Positions 1 to 9,120 of a stretch of DNA of 64,000 nt are shown one piece after another (position 1 is the stretch's first letter; every line of letters begins with the position of its first letter). Location of the stretch: contig PLUE01000064.1 in NCBI GenBank assembly GCA_003164785.1, forward strand, positions 46,065 through 110,064, written 5' to 3'. The notes beneath the pieces are model-generated. The model did not search any database, had not been told where the DNA came from, and was given only the letters and a program-made list of their open reading frames with translations. Position numbers and translations under genes: made by a program. The stretch comes from Gammaproteobacteria bacterium. Lineage in GTDB: Bacteria; Pseudomonadota; Gammaproteobacteria; Steroidobacterales; Steroidobacteraceae.

Positions 1-914
1 CGCGGCTGCGCCACCGTCGGGAACCAGTGGAGTGGTGTGAGCCTTCCCGAGTGCGGGTCGACGCGAAATGCCGCCAGCGTGCTGCTGGTGCGTTCCGACG
101 TATAGAGGAAGCGTCCATCAGGGGTGAGATGCATGTCTGCGCCCCATGGCTTGCCGCTGAACCCCGGCGGCAGGGTGCTCAAGACCTGCACCTCCGTCCT
201 CACCGTTCCAGCCGCAGCTGATTCACCGGCAGCGGATTCAAAAGGGAATACGTGAATGGCCCCATCCAGTTCGTCGATGACGTAGACGAATCTACCATCC
301 CGCGAAAAAACCAGGAATCGCGGCCCTGAATTGGCCGGGAGCGTGACGGTGGGATGAGCCTGCGGTGTGAGCTTTCCGGTTCTCGCATCGAAGCTGTCCT
401 GGTAAATCACATCGCCGCCGAGCGCCGTGTGCAGCACATGGCGATTGGCGGGATCCGCGAGAATGCAGTGGGCCTTCGGTGCGGTGTCGACCGTCTGCAG
501 CGTGTCGCCTACCGCGCCGCTCGCGAGAATGCGGTTCACGGCCACCTTGTTGCCGCCGTAGGAGGCGCTCAGCAGGAAGCGCCCGGAACGGTCGGTGCTG
601 ATATAGGACATTACGTCGGCCAGGTCGGTGTTGCCACCTACCTGTCGGAGCACACCGCTTCGCTGCTGAATTGCATATGACGCGACCGCCGACTGCGCGC
701 CGCGCAGGTACGCCGCATAGAGAAATTGCCGGTTCGGCGCGACGGCGAGCAGCATGGAGCGTCCCGGCTGCGCGGGAGCTTGCACGGTCACGGTGCCGCG
801 CGGCGTGAGCCGGCCGGCCGAGTCCAGTTCGAACAGCGACAGATCCTGACTGTCGGCGTTGCCGACGTAAACCATAGTCGCAGCGGCGTGAGCGGGCATG
901 TCGATACTCATCAT
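1..914 (-). CDS. Lactonase-family seven-bladed beta-propeller protein (3' part outside window)
   Basis: The minus-strand frame encodes repeated propeller blades with the lactonase (PF10282, 6-phosphogluconolactonase/YncE-like) texture: VYVGNADSQDLSLFELD at the N-terminus, then blades such as SRDGRFVYVIDELDGAIHVF and LTPDGRFLYTSERTSSTLAAF. The C-terminus lies beyond base 1. The family hydrolyses lactones or serves as a propeller scaffold; the substrate is unknown here. It is the last gene of the minus-strand block, 97 nt after the GH35 gene, so hydrolysis of a sugar lactone released by that glycosidase is plausible. Odd point: the first in-frame ATG (914) follows a hydrophobic signal-like stretch (VYLLGLPAFAFA) that is encoded upstream without an ATG or GTG start. 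The true start may be a rare codon, or the start may have been lost. A collapsed relative lies at 32520-32697. Confidence 0.8.
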   Translation of the reverse strand, partial: MMSIDMPAHAAATMVYVGNADSQDLSLFELDSAGRLTPRGTVTVQAPAQPGRSMLLAVAPNRQFLYAAYLRGAQSAVASYAIQQRSGVLRQVGGNTDLADVMSYISTDRSGRFLLSASYGGNKVAVNRILASGAVGDTLQTVDTAPKAHCILADPANRHVLHTALGGDVIYQDSFDARTGKLTPQAHPTVTLPANSGPRFLVFSRDGRFVYVIDELDGAIHVFPFESAAGESAAAGTVRTEVQVLSTLPPGFSGKPWGADMHLTPDGRFLYTSERTSSTLAAFRVDPHSGRLTPLHWFPTVAQP

Positions 915-1011
915 GGCGAATGCAAAGGCCGGCAAACCTAGTAAATAAACGCAGCGCGGCAGGCGGCCGCCCTGCCATGGTGGCCGCCATCCCTTCCCGG
1001 CGCGCCTTATA

Positions 1012-2724
1012 TTAAAAGCTGGCAACCGACACTCGCAGCACCAAGGGTACCGAGCTGAAATCGAGGCCGCCGTCGTTCTGGTCGCCGTTCAACAGCCGTA
1101 AGAACTTGAACTCGCCATTCTCGTAGCTGCCTTCCTCGACCTTCAGGAACTGCTTCTGCCGGCCTGCGGCGACCGGCCGAAAATCGACGCGGGAATAGAA
1201 GCCGGTAACGAGGAATTGGTCCTCGCCGATCCGCGCTATCAATGCGGCTCCCAGCGGCTGCGGATTGCCGGCGGGGCGGCCGCGCCGGGCCCACACTCCA
1301 TACGACACGACGGCATCCCACCGTCCGAAGTGCAGCGTCTGGCTGACCTGGCCGGGTTCCTCCGCCGTTGCCTGCAGCGCCCCCTCGAAACTCAGGCGCG
1401 CGATGTCGCGGGCCATGGGATTGAGCAGGCGGTAGACCGGCACGAAGGGCGCGATGAATTCCTTCGTCCCCGTGCGCGCCCAGGGAACCAGCAGTTCGTC
1501 CTTCGGCCGCGCCAGGTCGGGAGTGTCGAGCGTCTTGGTGAAGTCCATTCCGAAGGGCGAAAAACCAATGGCCTGGCGGCCAAGGGCGAAGAACAGGAAC
1601 CGCGGACTTCCGCCGGTCTCCGGCAGGTACAGCGGATTGTCGGGACGATGGTAGAGGTCGAGGATTTTGATATAGGCGGTGGTATCGGTCTGGTAATCAT
1701 CGGGACCCAGCAGGTCGAGGGCGGGCGCCGCGACCTTCCAGATCGGAATGACGTTGTCGGTGGGGCCGCCGCTTTCGTACGTGCCGGCAGGCGCGGGTGG
1801 CAGGGGATCGCGCAGCGCCACGTTGGCGAACATCGGCAGTGGGTACACCGCCTTGCCGGCGGCGGCGACGCGTCCGATGAAACTGGCGACGGCCCAGGCG
1901 TGGAAGTTCACTTCGGCCTCCGGGCCGAAGGCCTCCTGCCAGGTCGGCGCCGTGGGCGCCGTGCCGCTCACGGTCGCGCGCATGGCGTCGAGCACTTCGC
2001 GCGGCACCGGGGCGCGGAACAATTTTTCGGCCGCCGGCGAGTAATCGCGCGTCACCCCGTACACGCCCGATTCATTTTCCACCTGCATCATGATCACGGT
2101 GCGCTCCGGGTCCACCGCCTTCAGATGGCGCATCAGTGCCGTGAACGCGTTCGTGTCCGCTTCCAGCGTGGCCGGCGCGAGCGGCGATGCCGAGTCCACG
2201 GGCCGGCCGTTCGCATCCACCACCTGCGGATAGGTTTGCGGCGCGGTTTTCATCCACGCCGGCATGTAGTGTGCGTTGCCGTTCTTCCAGGTGGCGAACC
2301 ACAGCAGAATCAGGTGCAGATGGTGGGCCCGCGCCTCGGTGAGCAGGGTATCGACGATGGAGTAGTCATACGTCCCCGGGGACGGTTCGAATTGTTCCCA
2401 ATATACCGGTATCTCGACCGTGTTCGCATGCATGTACTCGATCGCCGGCCAGACCTTTGGCAGCATCGCGGGCCAGCCGCTCGAGTTGTTGACCTGCGCA
2501 CCCAGTACCAGATAGGGCGCATCATCGACCAGCAGCGCGTAGCGCCCGTCCTTCTGGACGATTCTCGGCAGGGAGTGTTCCCTGCCGGCGCTTGCCGCCG
2601 AGGCCGAGCCCGCCGCGAACAGCTGTCCCGCGGCGAGAGCCACGAGCAGGCGGACCGCGGCCTTGCAACCGAATGATCTCTTCGCGGCCACTCCGAGCGC
2701 CGCGGCCGGAAAGGGGAGGATCAT
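1012..2724 (-). CDS. GH35-like secreted beta-glycosidase (with DUF5597-type C-terminus)
   Basis: A 570-residue protein with an N-terminal signal peptide (hydrophobic LLVALAAGQLFAAGSASA), then a TIM-barrel typical of GH35 beta-galactosidases. Visible are VEIPVYWEQFEPSPGTYDY, the acid/base motif VIMMQVENESG near residue 220, and a candidate nucleophile glutamate in LPETGG near residue 370. The C-terminal part resembles the DUF5597 domain found behind bacterial GH35 barrels. The ATG at 2724 overlaps the stop of the upstream TonB gene by 4 nt, so the two are translationally coupled. The longer frame reading from 2754 would lie inside the TonB gene and is less likely. Known family role: release of terminal beta-galactosyl residues. 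The substrate is inferred to be whatever the coupled receptor imports. Paralogue at 32784-34493. Confidence 0.85.
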   Translation of the reverse strand: MILPFPAAALGVAAKRSFGCKAAVRLLVALAAGQLFAAGSASAASAGREHSLPRIVQKDGRYALLVDDAPYLVLGAQVNNSSGWPAMLPKVWPAIEYMHANTVEIPVYWEQFEPSPGTYDYSIVDTLLTEARAHHLHLILLWFATWKNGNAHYMPAWMKTAPQTYPQVVDANGRPVDSASPLAPATLEADTNAFTALMRHLKAVDPERTVIMMQVENESGVYGVTRDYSPAAEKLFRAPVPREVLDAMRATVSGTAPTAPTWQEAFGPEAEVNFHAWAVASFIGRVAAAGKAVYPLPMFANVALRDPLPPAPAGTYESGGPTDNVIPIWKVAAPALDLLGPDDYQTDTTAYIKILDLYHRPDNPLYLPETGGSPRFLFFALGRQAIGFSPFGMDFTKTLDTPDLARPKDELLVPWARTGTKEFIAPFVPVYRLLNPMARDIARLSFEGALQATAEEPGQVSQTLHFGRWDAVVSYGVWARRGRPAGNPQPLGAALIARIGEDQFLVTGFYSRVDFRPVAAGRQKQFLKVEEGSYENGEFKFLRLLNGDQNDGGLDFSSVPLVLRVSVASF

Positions 2725-5096
2725 TCGAATTTCAAGTGCGTCGACAGCGACCATTCACGCGGCCGCCCCGGCGCGCCGGTGTCCACCGTGATGCCCGGCA
2801 CGCGATAGCCGTTGTAGCGGTAGTACTTGTCGGTGAGGTTCGTGCCGCCGAATTCCACGTCCCACTTCCCGCCCATGGGGTAGTACGTCGCACGCCCGCT
2901 CAGCAATCCGAAACCGGGAATGTAGGAGCGGTTGGTGAAGTCGTTGGTCGTGTATTCGTTGGTGTTGTAGCCATAGTCGCCGCGAATCGTGACGTGGGCC
3001 TCGTTGGGCACGGCAAAATCATAGGAGGCACCGACGCTCACCGATTTCTCCGGCGCGTACGCCAGCACCTGCCCCACGGTGATGTTGGCCGTCGTACCGG
3101 GCGCCAGATGCGTGATGCGTGCGTTGTCGTAGGCCAGCGAGTAGTAGGCGAGGAAGTCGCTGGTGATCGCCCATTGCCCTTCCGACTCGATGCCCTTGGA
3201 GACCGCTTCGCCGCCGTTGCGCGTCACGTTGATCTTGTTCACGTCCTGCGCGATCTGGATGTCCTTGTATTCGTCATAGAACACCGTGAAGTTGAAGCGC
3301 ACGCGCTTGTCCAACCAGTCCGATCGCAATCCCGCCTCGTAGTTGTCCAGCGTTTCCGGCTGGTAGGGGATGATGATGGGCGAGCCGCCGCCCGGGGGAT
3401 TGGTGGTGCTGCCGCCGCCGCGGTCGAAGCCCTGCGAGTAGCCCACGTAGGTCATGAGGTCCGGAGTCCACTGCACCTGGAACGAACCCTTGGGCGCCAG
3501 ATTGTGGAACTGCAGCATCTGCGGAACGCTGCCGAGCAATGGGCCTGCGGGCGCGACGCTGGCCGCCGGCTGACAGCAGTACAGTGGCAGCGGGTTCAGC
3601 GGCACGTAGCTGTTTACATTGACGAAATCTTCGTTGTAGCGCGCGCCGACGGTCGCCGAGAACATGTCGCTGAACTTGTACGTCCATTCTGAGAACAGCG
3701 CCCAGCCATGGCTGTTGGTGTAGGTCAGCTGATCGATGTTCCCGTTGCCCCCGAGGGTCGGGCCCACGCCGGGTACCGTCGAGTAGCCGTAGCCGTTCGT
3801 CACCAGGTAGTTGATGGCCGCGGCATTCAGCGCCGGGCTGATGCCCGGCTGAAGTTCGTTCTGCAGCCAGTTCTGCCGGGCGAAGCGCCGGTCGTCCAGG
3901 TAGTAGAAGGCGCCGTTGGTGCCGGTCCAGTGGTCGGTGTGGAACAGCAGCTGGGACTCGTAGGTCTCCTCGTCCTGTTCGTTGTAGTTCTTGCCGGCGA
4001 ACATGTTGTACTCGATGCCGGCGAAGTTTTCATAATCGAAGCTCTGCACGCGGCGGTTGCTCCACAGCACCTTGGCCGTCCAGGCGTCGTTGAAATCGTA
4101 CTTCGCCTGGCTCGCCATGCCGCGAATCGTGGTGTACGGGTCCGGACCGACGTAGTTCACGGAGGTCTTGTACTGCTGGCTCGCGCCGTACGCCCAGTAC
4201 GAGGGAATCGTCAGGCCGACGGCGTTGTACAGGCAGGTGAGGTTCGGGGCGTTCTTCGCGGTGGGCGTCGGATTGACGCAATTCGGCCCCGTATTGATTG
4301 CCCAGTCGGTGCCCGGCTCGCCATTCGTGAGTTCATTCGTGTAGGAGAAATCGGCCCGCCAGGTGAACTTGTCGGTGGGCTTCCACAGGATGTCGTAGTC
4401 GGCCAGCGTGTTGTCCTGCGATCCGTAGTATGTGCCGTTGGTCGTGCTCTGTACGTAGCCGCCCTTGGTGAGCTTGGCGAGGGTGAGCTTGCTGAGCAGG
4501 GTCGAGGTGATCGGCAGATCCACGTAGACGGTGGCGTCGTAACGGTCGTAGGAACCGGTGGTCAGCTTGACGCGCGCGCCGAAGGTATCCGCCGGCGGCT
4601 TGGTCACGTACTGAATGGCGCCGCCCATGGTGTCCTTGCCGAACAAAGTGCCCTGGGGGCCGCGCAGCACTTCCACGTGATCGACTTCCAGAATGTCGCC
4701 GGCGGGAACGCCGAAGGTCTCCGGGTGAGCGATGCCATCGTAGTAAATCGAGACGTCCTGGATGCCGCGCATGCCGAAGCCGCCCTCCTGCAAACCGAAG
4801 AACCCGTTGGAGCCATGAATCACGAGATCGGGCACCATGCGGTTCAGCTCGATCTGATCGTCGATGCCTCGTGCCTCCAATTCCTTGCCGGTGACGACGG
4901 CGATGGAGACGGGCACCTGTTGCAGGTCTTCCTGACGGCGCCGCGCCGTCACGATGATCTCTTCCAACCCCCCATTGCCTACCCGATCCGGCGTCGTGGC
5001 ATCCGGGTTGTCCGCATCCGCGGCCGCCGCGGCGCCCGCGAAGGAGCAAGTTACTGCCGTGAAGACTAGCCATTGCCGAACGTTACGATTTCGCAT
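2721..5096 (-). CDS. TonB-dependent outer-membrane receptor
   Basis: A 791-residue receptor. A signal peptide (VTCSFAGAAAA) is followed by a TonB-box-like EEIIVTARRRQEDLQ, a plug domain (VEVLRGPQGTLFGK around residue 150) and a 22-strand-type barrel ending in an aromatic residue after SLSTHLKFE. No STN domain precedes the plug, so it is probably a plain transporter that does not signal directly to FecR. It sits between the MBL hydrolase gene and the GH35 gene and overlaps the latter by ATGA. This arrangement implies uptake of a glycoside or oligosaccharide that the neighbours process. Two further receptors of the same type lie at 21601-24162 and 29731-32076. The family assignment is secure; the substrate is inference. 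Confidence 0.92.
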   Translation of the reverse strand: MRNRNVRQWLVFTAVTCSFAGAAAAADADNPDATTPDRVGNGGLEEIIVTARRRQEDLQQVPVSIAVVTGKELEARGIDDQIELNRMVPDLVIHGSNGFFGLQEGGFGMRGIQDVSIYYDGIAHPETFGVPAGDILEVDHVEVLRGPQGTLFGKDTMGGAIQYVTKPPADTFGARVKLTTGSYDRYDATVYVDLPITSTLLSKLTLAKLTKGGYVQSTTNGTYYGSQDNTLADYDILWKPTDKFTWRADFSYTNELTNGEPGTDWAINTGPNCVNPTPTAKNAPNLTCLYNAVGLTIPSYWAYGASQQYKTSVNYVGPDPYTTIRGMASQAKYDFNDAWTAKVLWSNRRVQSFDYENFAGIEYNMFAGKNYNEQDEETYESQLLFHTDHWTGTNGAFYYLDDRRFARQNWLQNELQPGISPALNAAAINYLVTNGYGYSTVPGVGPTLGGNGNIDQLTYTNSHGWALFSEWTYKFSDMFSATVGARYNEDFVNVNSYVPLNPLPLYCCQPAASVAPAGPLLGSVPQMLQFHNLAPKGSFQVQWTPDLMTYVGYSQGFDRGGGSTTNPPGGGSPIIIPYQPETLDNYEAGLRSDWLDKRVRFNFTVFYDEYKDIQIAQDVNKINVTRNGGEAVSKGIESEGQWAITSDFLAYYSLAYDNARITHLAPGTTANITVGQVLAYAPEKSVSVGASYDFAVPNEAHVTIRGDYGYNTNEYTTNDFTNRSYIPGFGLLSGRATYYPMGGKWDVEFGGTNLTDKYYRYNGYRVPGITVDTGAPGRPREWSLSTHLKFE

Positions 5097-5273
5097 CCCA
5101 CATCCCCCTTTGATAAGCCGTTATTCTTCGGTGAATTCAGCCGTTGCGGTGCCGGGTTGCATGCCCGGCTGGGACCGATCGACCGGGCTTCGCCGTATCC
5201 AGTTGCTGTTCTAATACGGGGCAGCGCAGCGGATCCTCACCGCCCGCGGCGGTATATTTCTTGGGCGTTGCGA

Positions 5274-6887
5274 TTAATAGCGGTGCGAGATCACCGGGCA
5301 GCCGATATGCACGTTGCCTTTCGCCGTCTCCTCGACGCAGCGCGCGCGCGCGCGCTCGACGCCGCCCTTGATGAATTCGATGGTCTCCGCCTTGGTCATC
5401 GGCGTGCCGAAATGCACCGGCAACACCGTCTCCACATCGAGCTTGTAGTGTTCGATGTTGTCCTCGAAGTTATCCGGCCAGTACTGGTACGTGCGGGCGG
5501 CGGTAGCGAGATCCGCCTCGACGAAGGCCTTGGCGGAGGGTACGTAGGCGAACAACCCGTCAGCCATGTGCGGATTCATGCGATCCCAGTACACATCCAC
5601 CGTGAGTGTGCTGTCGGAGAGCCGCAGATGCTCATCCACGGGGATGAACTTCAAGGGCTGCGGATGCTGCGAGAGAATGTCCGGATAGTCGGGCGCGGGG
5701 TGGGTCACCATGTCGCGGATGATCCCCTCGTTGCCGCGCCGTGAAATGATTTCCAGCCCTTCCGCGACGGCGACCCGGATTCCGGCGATGTGATCCGAAT
5801 GCGCGTGCGAGGTGATGACCTGGGTAACGGGCTTACCCGGCGAGATCTGCCGCGCCGCTTGGATGAGCGCTTCGGCCATCGGTTTGCGATGCAGTTCATA
5901 CAGCGTGATATGGTCGGCGAACTCGAAGGCGATGGTCGCCTGGCCATAGAACTGCAGGTACCAGACGCCCTTCGCGATCTTGATGGGATGGATCGGGGAG
6001 GTGAGGTCGGCGTCGAGCTCCGCCTGCGGCGTGAGACGCGTGGCCCAGGTCGCCGCCAGGTCGTCGATCTTCGAGTCCACCTCGTAGTTATCGACGAATA
6101 TCTTGAGATATTCGACATTGCGCCAGTCGGTCTTCGTCACGTAGCTCATGGGCAGGAGGATTCCGGCGAGCGGCGCATAGCCCTCGAGATAGGTCGTGAA
6201 GGTCAATTGGCCGAAATTGTTGTGCGGATTGCTCCAGCGCACGCGGGCCGGAAGATGGGTCGCGGGATCGAACGCCACGGAGAATTTGTCGCCTTCCTTG
6301 AGCGTGATATCGACCCAGGTGAGTCCGTCCTCCGTACGCTCGTTGGCGAGCTGCGTGGCCGGATCCAGCGCGGCGCGCACGGCGACCACCGGATTGTTCA
6401 TGCTCCACATGCGGCGCATGTGGATGCCGTCCAGATGCCAGGCGGTTCCGGTCCAGCGCGGAATGCGGGTCTGCTTGTCTTCGGTGTCGATATTGAACGG
6501 AACGTCGCCGTCCAGCACCTGATTGATGGGTTCCCAGCTGGTCTGAAGCAGCAGCGCGAACGAGAACATCATGTTGCGCCGCTCTTTCTGCTGGAAGCGG
6601 CCGTGTTCGAGGTCGAACACCCGCCGCAGGTCATTGGCGGCGATTTCGCGCATCGCGGCGTTCGGCGAGGCGGTGACGTTGGCCAGGCCGAACTGGTAGG
6701 CCCACAGGCCGTTGCCGTACAAGGTGATGTTCTTCACGGCGCGAACGCGCTCGAGTCCGCCGAGCGCGTTCGCCGCCGCTTCGATGGTCGCGCGGCTCGC
6801 GGCCTGCTGCGCCGGGGCGCCGTGCGCGATTGAAAAGCCTAGCACCGCCGCCAAGGCGCCGATCAGGACTCGTGATCGTCTGTACAT
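5274..6887 (-). CDS. Secreted metallo-beta-lactamase-fold hydrolase (large, two-domain)
   Basis: A 537-residue protein with signal peptide VLIGALAAVLGFSIAHGAPA, a roughly 260-residue N-terminal domain of unknown role (LGGLERVRAVKNITLYG, then FDLEHGRFQQKERRN), and a C-terminal metallo-beta-lactamase domain. The metal motif ITSHAHSDHIAG (HxHxDH) is intact and VLPVHFG near the end supplies another histidine. ATG 6887 is chosen because GGAG precedes it and the signal peptide follows at once. It lies 177 nt upstream of the TonB gene in the same orientation. A full-length paralogue (35259-36938) sits in the second gene set, so the protein is a recurrent member of the system. The hydrolysed bond cannot be read from sequence; an ester, sulfate or lactone is possible. 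Confidence 0.8.
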   Translation of the reverse strand: MYRRSRVLIGALAAVLGFSIAHGAPAQQAASRATIEAAANALGGLERVRAVKNITLYGNGLWAYQFGLANVTASPNAAMREIAANDLRRVFDLEHGRFQQKERRNMMFSFALLLQTSWEPINQVLDGDVPFNIDTEDKQTRIPRWTGTAWHLDGIHMRRMWSMNNPVVAVRAALDPATQLANERTEDGLTWVDITLKEGDKFSVAFDPATHLPARVRWSNPHNNFGQLTFTTYLEGYAPLAGILLPMSYVTKTDWRNVEYLKIFVDNYEVDSKIDDLAATWATRLTPQAELDADLTSPIHPIKIAKGVWYLQFYGQATIAFEFADHITLYELHRKPMAEALIQAARQISPGKPVTQVITSHAHSDHIAGIRVAVAEGLEIISRRGNEGIIRDMVTHPAPDYPDILSQHPQPLKFIPVDEHLRLSDSTLTVDVYWDRMNPHMADGLFAYVPSAKAFVEADLATAARTYQYWPDNFEDNIEHYKLDVETVLPVHFGTPMTKAETIEFIKGGVERARARCVEETAKGNVHIGCPVISHRY

Positions 6888-7018
6888 GATTAGTTCTCCA
6901 GCCTTCAAGGTTCCGCGTGACCGCCCAGTGCGGCCGCAATGGCTCCCGCCTGTTCCAATAACGAGCGCGGCGGCTCGATGACGACATCGAGCCGCCGTGG
7001 ACCATCGGCTTCCAGCCG

Positions 7019-8227
7019 TCAACCCAAGCTCACGGTCCGCCCGAGAAACCAATACAGCCCTTCGCCCACCAGGAATGCGGCCGCCACGTCGGTGAATAGC
7101 GGTCGTGACACCGTGACTCGCAGCCTCACGAACACCCAGACCAGCGCCAGCGCGCCCAGCACCACGGTGAGCTGGCCGATTTCGACGCCCAGGTTGAATC
7201 CCACCAGCAGTTCAGCAAGCCGGTTGGCGGGCAGCTGCATTTCCAGGAGGTTGGAGGCAAAGCCGAAGCCGTGAATCAATCCGAATACCAGCGTTACCAG
7301 CAGTCGCACCCGGCCCGCATCCTGCATGTGTCCGGTGAGCAGCAGGTAACTGAACGCAAACAGGGCGCCCCCGGCGAGCAGCGTCATCGGCAGCGCCACA
7401 TCGACGCCGGAGAGTTTCGCCGCGGCCAGCGCGGCCAGGATGCCGCCGAGTCCGAGCGCCACCGGCAGCGGACGATGGGTGCGATCGCCGATGTTCTCCG
7501 CGCCGATCAGGGCGATGGTGAGTGCAACCAGCGCATCGATGTATCGGGCATCGGGTCGCAGGATGCCGGTGACCGCGAGCGCCAGTGTCAGGCTGTGGCC
7601 CAGGGTGAATCCGGTCACGACGAATAACAGATCGCGGACCCGGCGCGAGATCAGCACGAGCCCCAGCATGAAGGACATGTGGTCGATGCCCGTGAAGATG
7701 TGCATGACGCCCATGCCGACGAAGCGCAGCAGCCCGGCGTTCTCCAGGGTGCTCTGCCCGCCGCCGGCCGTGTCGATCCGCTGATGATCCGCGGTGAACA
7801 GCTGTTCGAAGAAGCGTCCGTCCGCGTCCTCGATGCGGGCGAAATCCGTATGCGAACGCACCCGATCGTAGAACGCGCTCGAATGCAGCTGCGTTACCTT
7901 GCTCGGGCATTTGAACACGATTTCCTCGCGGTAGAAGCCCGCGGCCGCCGACAAGCGGCGCGGCCCCTCGCTGATGCCGCACTCCCCGTTTTGCGCCGAC
8001 GCGCCCATGTGCGTTGCCAGATAGCGGCCGAGCACTTCGCCACTCGGCAGATCGGCGCCGGAGGGCGACAGGCGTTTCGCCTCGAGATCCGGGACGATCA
8101 TCTGCAGCCGGACGGTGGCGCCGTCGATCTGCCATGACGAATGGCTCTCGCTCAAGGTATGCGCCGCCGCGGGCAGGCCCCCCCAAGCCAGGCCCGCCAG
8201 CAGGAAGAGCAGGCGGAGGCGTGTCAC
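7019..8227 (-). CDS. HupE/UreJ-family membrane protein
   Basis: A 402-residue protein. A signal peptide (LLFLLAGLAWGGLPAAA) and a periplasmic domain of about 150 residues precede six or seven membrane helices. The family signature is GMGVMHIFTGIDHMSFMLG, then FTLGHSLTLALA and FGLIHGFGFAS, whose histidines are the proposed metal ligands of HupE/UreJ proteins (nickel or cobalt transport). This version resembles the longer HupE/UreJ_2 type, which often accompanies secreted enzymes and TonB receptors. It overlaps the upstream PpiC gene by 4 nt (ATGA) and stops 131 nt before the MBL hydrolase gene. A role in supplying a metal to that hydrolase is inference. Confidence 0.82.
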   Translation of the reverse strand: MTRLRLLFLLAGLAWGGLPAAAHTLSESHSSWQIDGATVRLQMIVPDLEAKRLSPSGADLPSGEVLGRYLATHMGASAQNGECGISEGPRRLSAAAGFYREEIVFKCPSKVTQLHSSAFYDRVRSHTDFARIEDADGRFFEQLFTADHQRIDTAGGGQSTLENAGLLRFVGMGVMHIFTGIDHMSFMLGLVLISRRVRDLLFVVTGFTLGHSLTLALAVTGILRPDARYIDALVALTIALIGAENIGDRTHRPLPVALGLGGILAALAAAKLSGVDVALPMTLLAGGALFAFSYLLLTGHMQDAGRVRLLVTLVFGLIHGFGFASNLLEMQLPANRLAELLVGFNLGVEIGQLTVVLGALALVWVFVRLRVTVSRPLFTDVAAAFLVGEGLYWFLGRTVSLG

Positions 8228-9120
8228 GGCCGGTAGCGGCCTGCGTAGTCCGCAGCGATCAGGATGCTTGAACGGTGGCGCAGGAACGCCATGGTCTCAT
8301 CCAGCACCCGCTGCTGTGCGAAGCTGCGGTAGTCGCTGAAGACCTGCGTGCGCGAGGCCGCGTAGCCCTGCGGCACCGGCTTGGCGTTCCTGACCATCAG
8401 GACGATGTGGACGCCGTCCGGCAAAGTCACCGGCGCTGAGACTTCCCCATCGCCCAGGTCCCGCACGGCGGCGAACAGCGCGTCGCCCAGCCGGTACTTC
8501 GCGGCGAAGTAGTAGTCCTCGTCGTTGCGCTTCGCTTCCGTCAACCCGTACTGCGCGACCACCCGCTCCAGCGGCTGCCCCGTGCGCAGCGCCTGCGCCG
8601 CCCGCCGCGCCACGTCGAGGCGGTCCTGCTGGCCGGCCGACCTGCCGGAGACGATGAAATTGCGCACCAGCATCGTGCCGTCCGTAGCGTACTGTGCCTT
8701 GTGACTCTCATAAAAATCACGCAGCTGATCCTCGGAAGGCTGATCCGTAGTGATCGAAACGGTGACCTGCTGAGTCACGGTGGACACCAGGGCATTGCGT
8801 GTGCTCTGGTCGGTTTCCGCGAAATCGAGTTCCAGGCCGCGCTGCACGAGGAGTTCCTCGCGAACCATTTCGTCGAGCACCTTGAGCCGGTCGGCCTCGG
8901 TCGATTCAGAAAACTTCAGTCCGGTTTCGGCTTGCAGCTGATTGATGAAGTCGCTGCGCAGGATCGGCCGCTGATTGACGAGCGCCACATCCTCCGGCGG
9001 AACCGCGTGGGTCGTGGTCCCGGCAGCGGTAAACAGACCATAGCCCGCGATCCCGAGGCCGGTCAGCGCCCCGGCCGCGGCCAGCAGCATCGCACGCGTG
9101 GACCGCAGATCATCCGGCAT
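8224..9120 (-). CDS. PpiC/SurA-type peptidyl-prolyl isomerase, membrane-anchored
   Basis: A 298-residue protein. One N-terminal membrane anchor (AMLLAAAGALTGLGIAGYGLF) is followed by a SurA-N-like segment (VALVNQRPILRSDFINQLQ) and a PpiC/rotamase domain (GQPLERVVAQYGLTEAKRND, then DGEVSAPVTLPDGVHIVLM). The family assists folding of periplasmic and outer-membrane proteins, which suits an operon encoding a TonB receptor and several secreted enzymes. ATG 9120 is used; it overlaps the end of the upstream cytochrome gene by 11 nt, and the next gene starts inside its stop. The same gene pair (PpiC plus HupE/UreJ) recurs in environmental proteobacteria, so the two may act together. Substrate proteins are unknown. 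Confidence 0.8.
   Translation of the reverse strand: MPDDLRSTRAMLLAAAGALTGLGIAGYGLFTAAGTTTHAVPPEDVALVNQRPILRSDFINQLQAETGLKFSESTEADRLKVLDEMVREELLVQRGLELDFAETDQSTRNALVSTVTQQVTVSITTDQPSEDQLRDFYESHKAQYATDGTMLVRNFIVSGRSAGQQDRLDVARRAAQALRTGQPLERVVAQYGLTEAKRNDEDYYFAAKYRLGDALFAAVRDLGDGEVSAPVTLPDGVHIVLMVRNAKPVPQGYAASRTQVFSDYRSFAQQRVLDETMAFLRHRSSILIAADYAGRYRP

Noticed and set aside
1216..2676. A 486-codon plus-strand open frame opposite the GH35 gene
   Set aside because: It mirrors codon positions of the real gene in GC-rich DNA, is rich in Arg/His/Gly without any domain, and has no counterpart elsewhere.
3708..5069. A 453-codon plus-strand open frame opposite the TonB receptor
   Set aside because: Low-complexity Val/Arg/Gly-rich translation, typical of an antisense shadow; the TonB frame has clear plug and barrel motifs.
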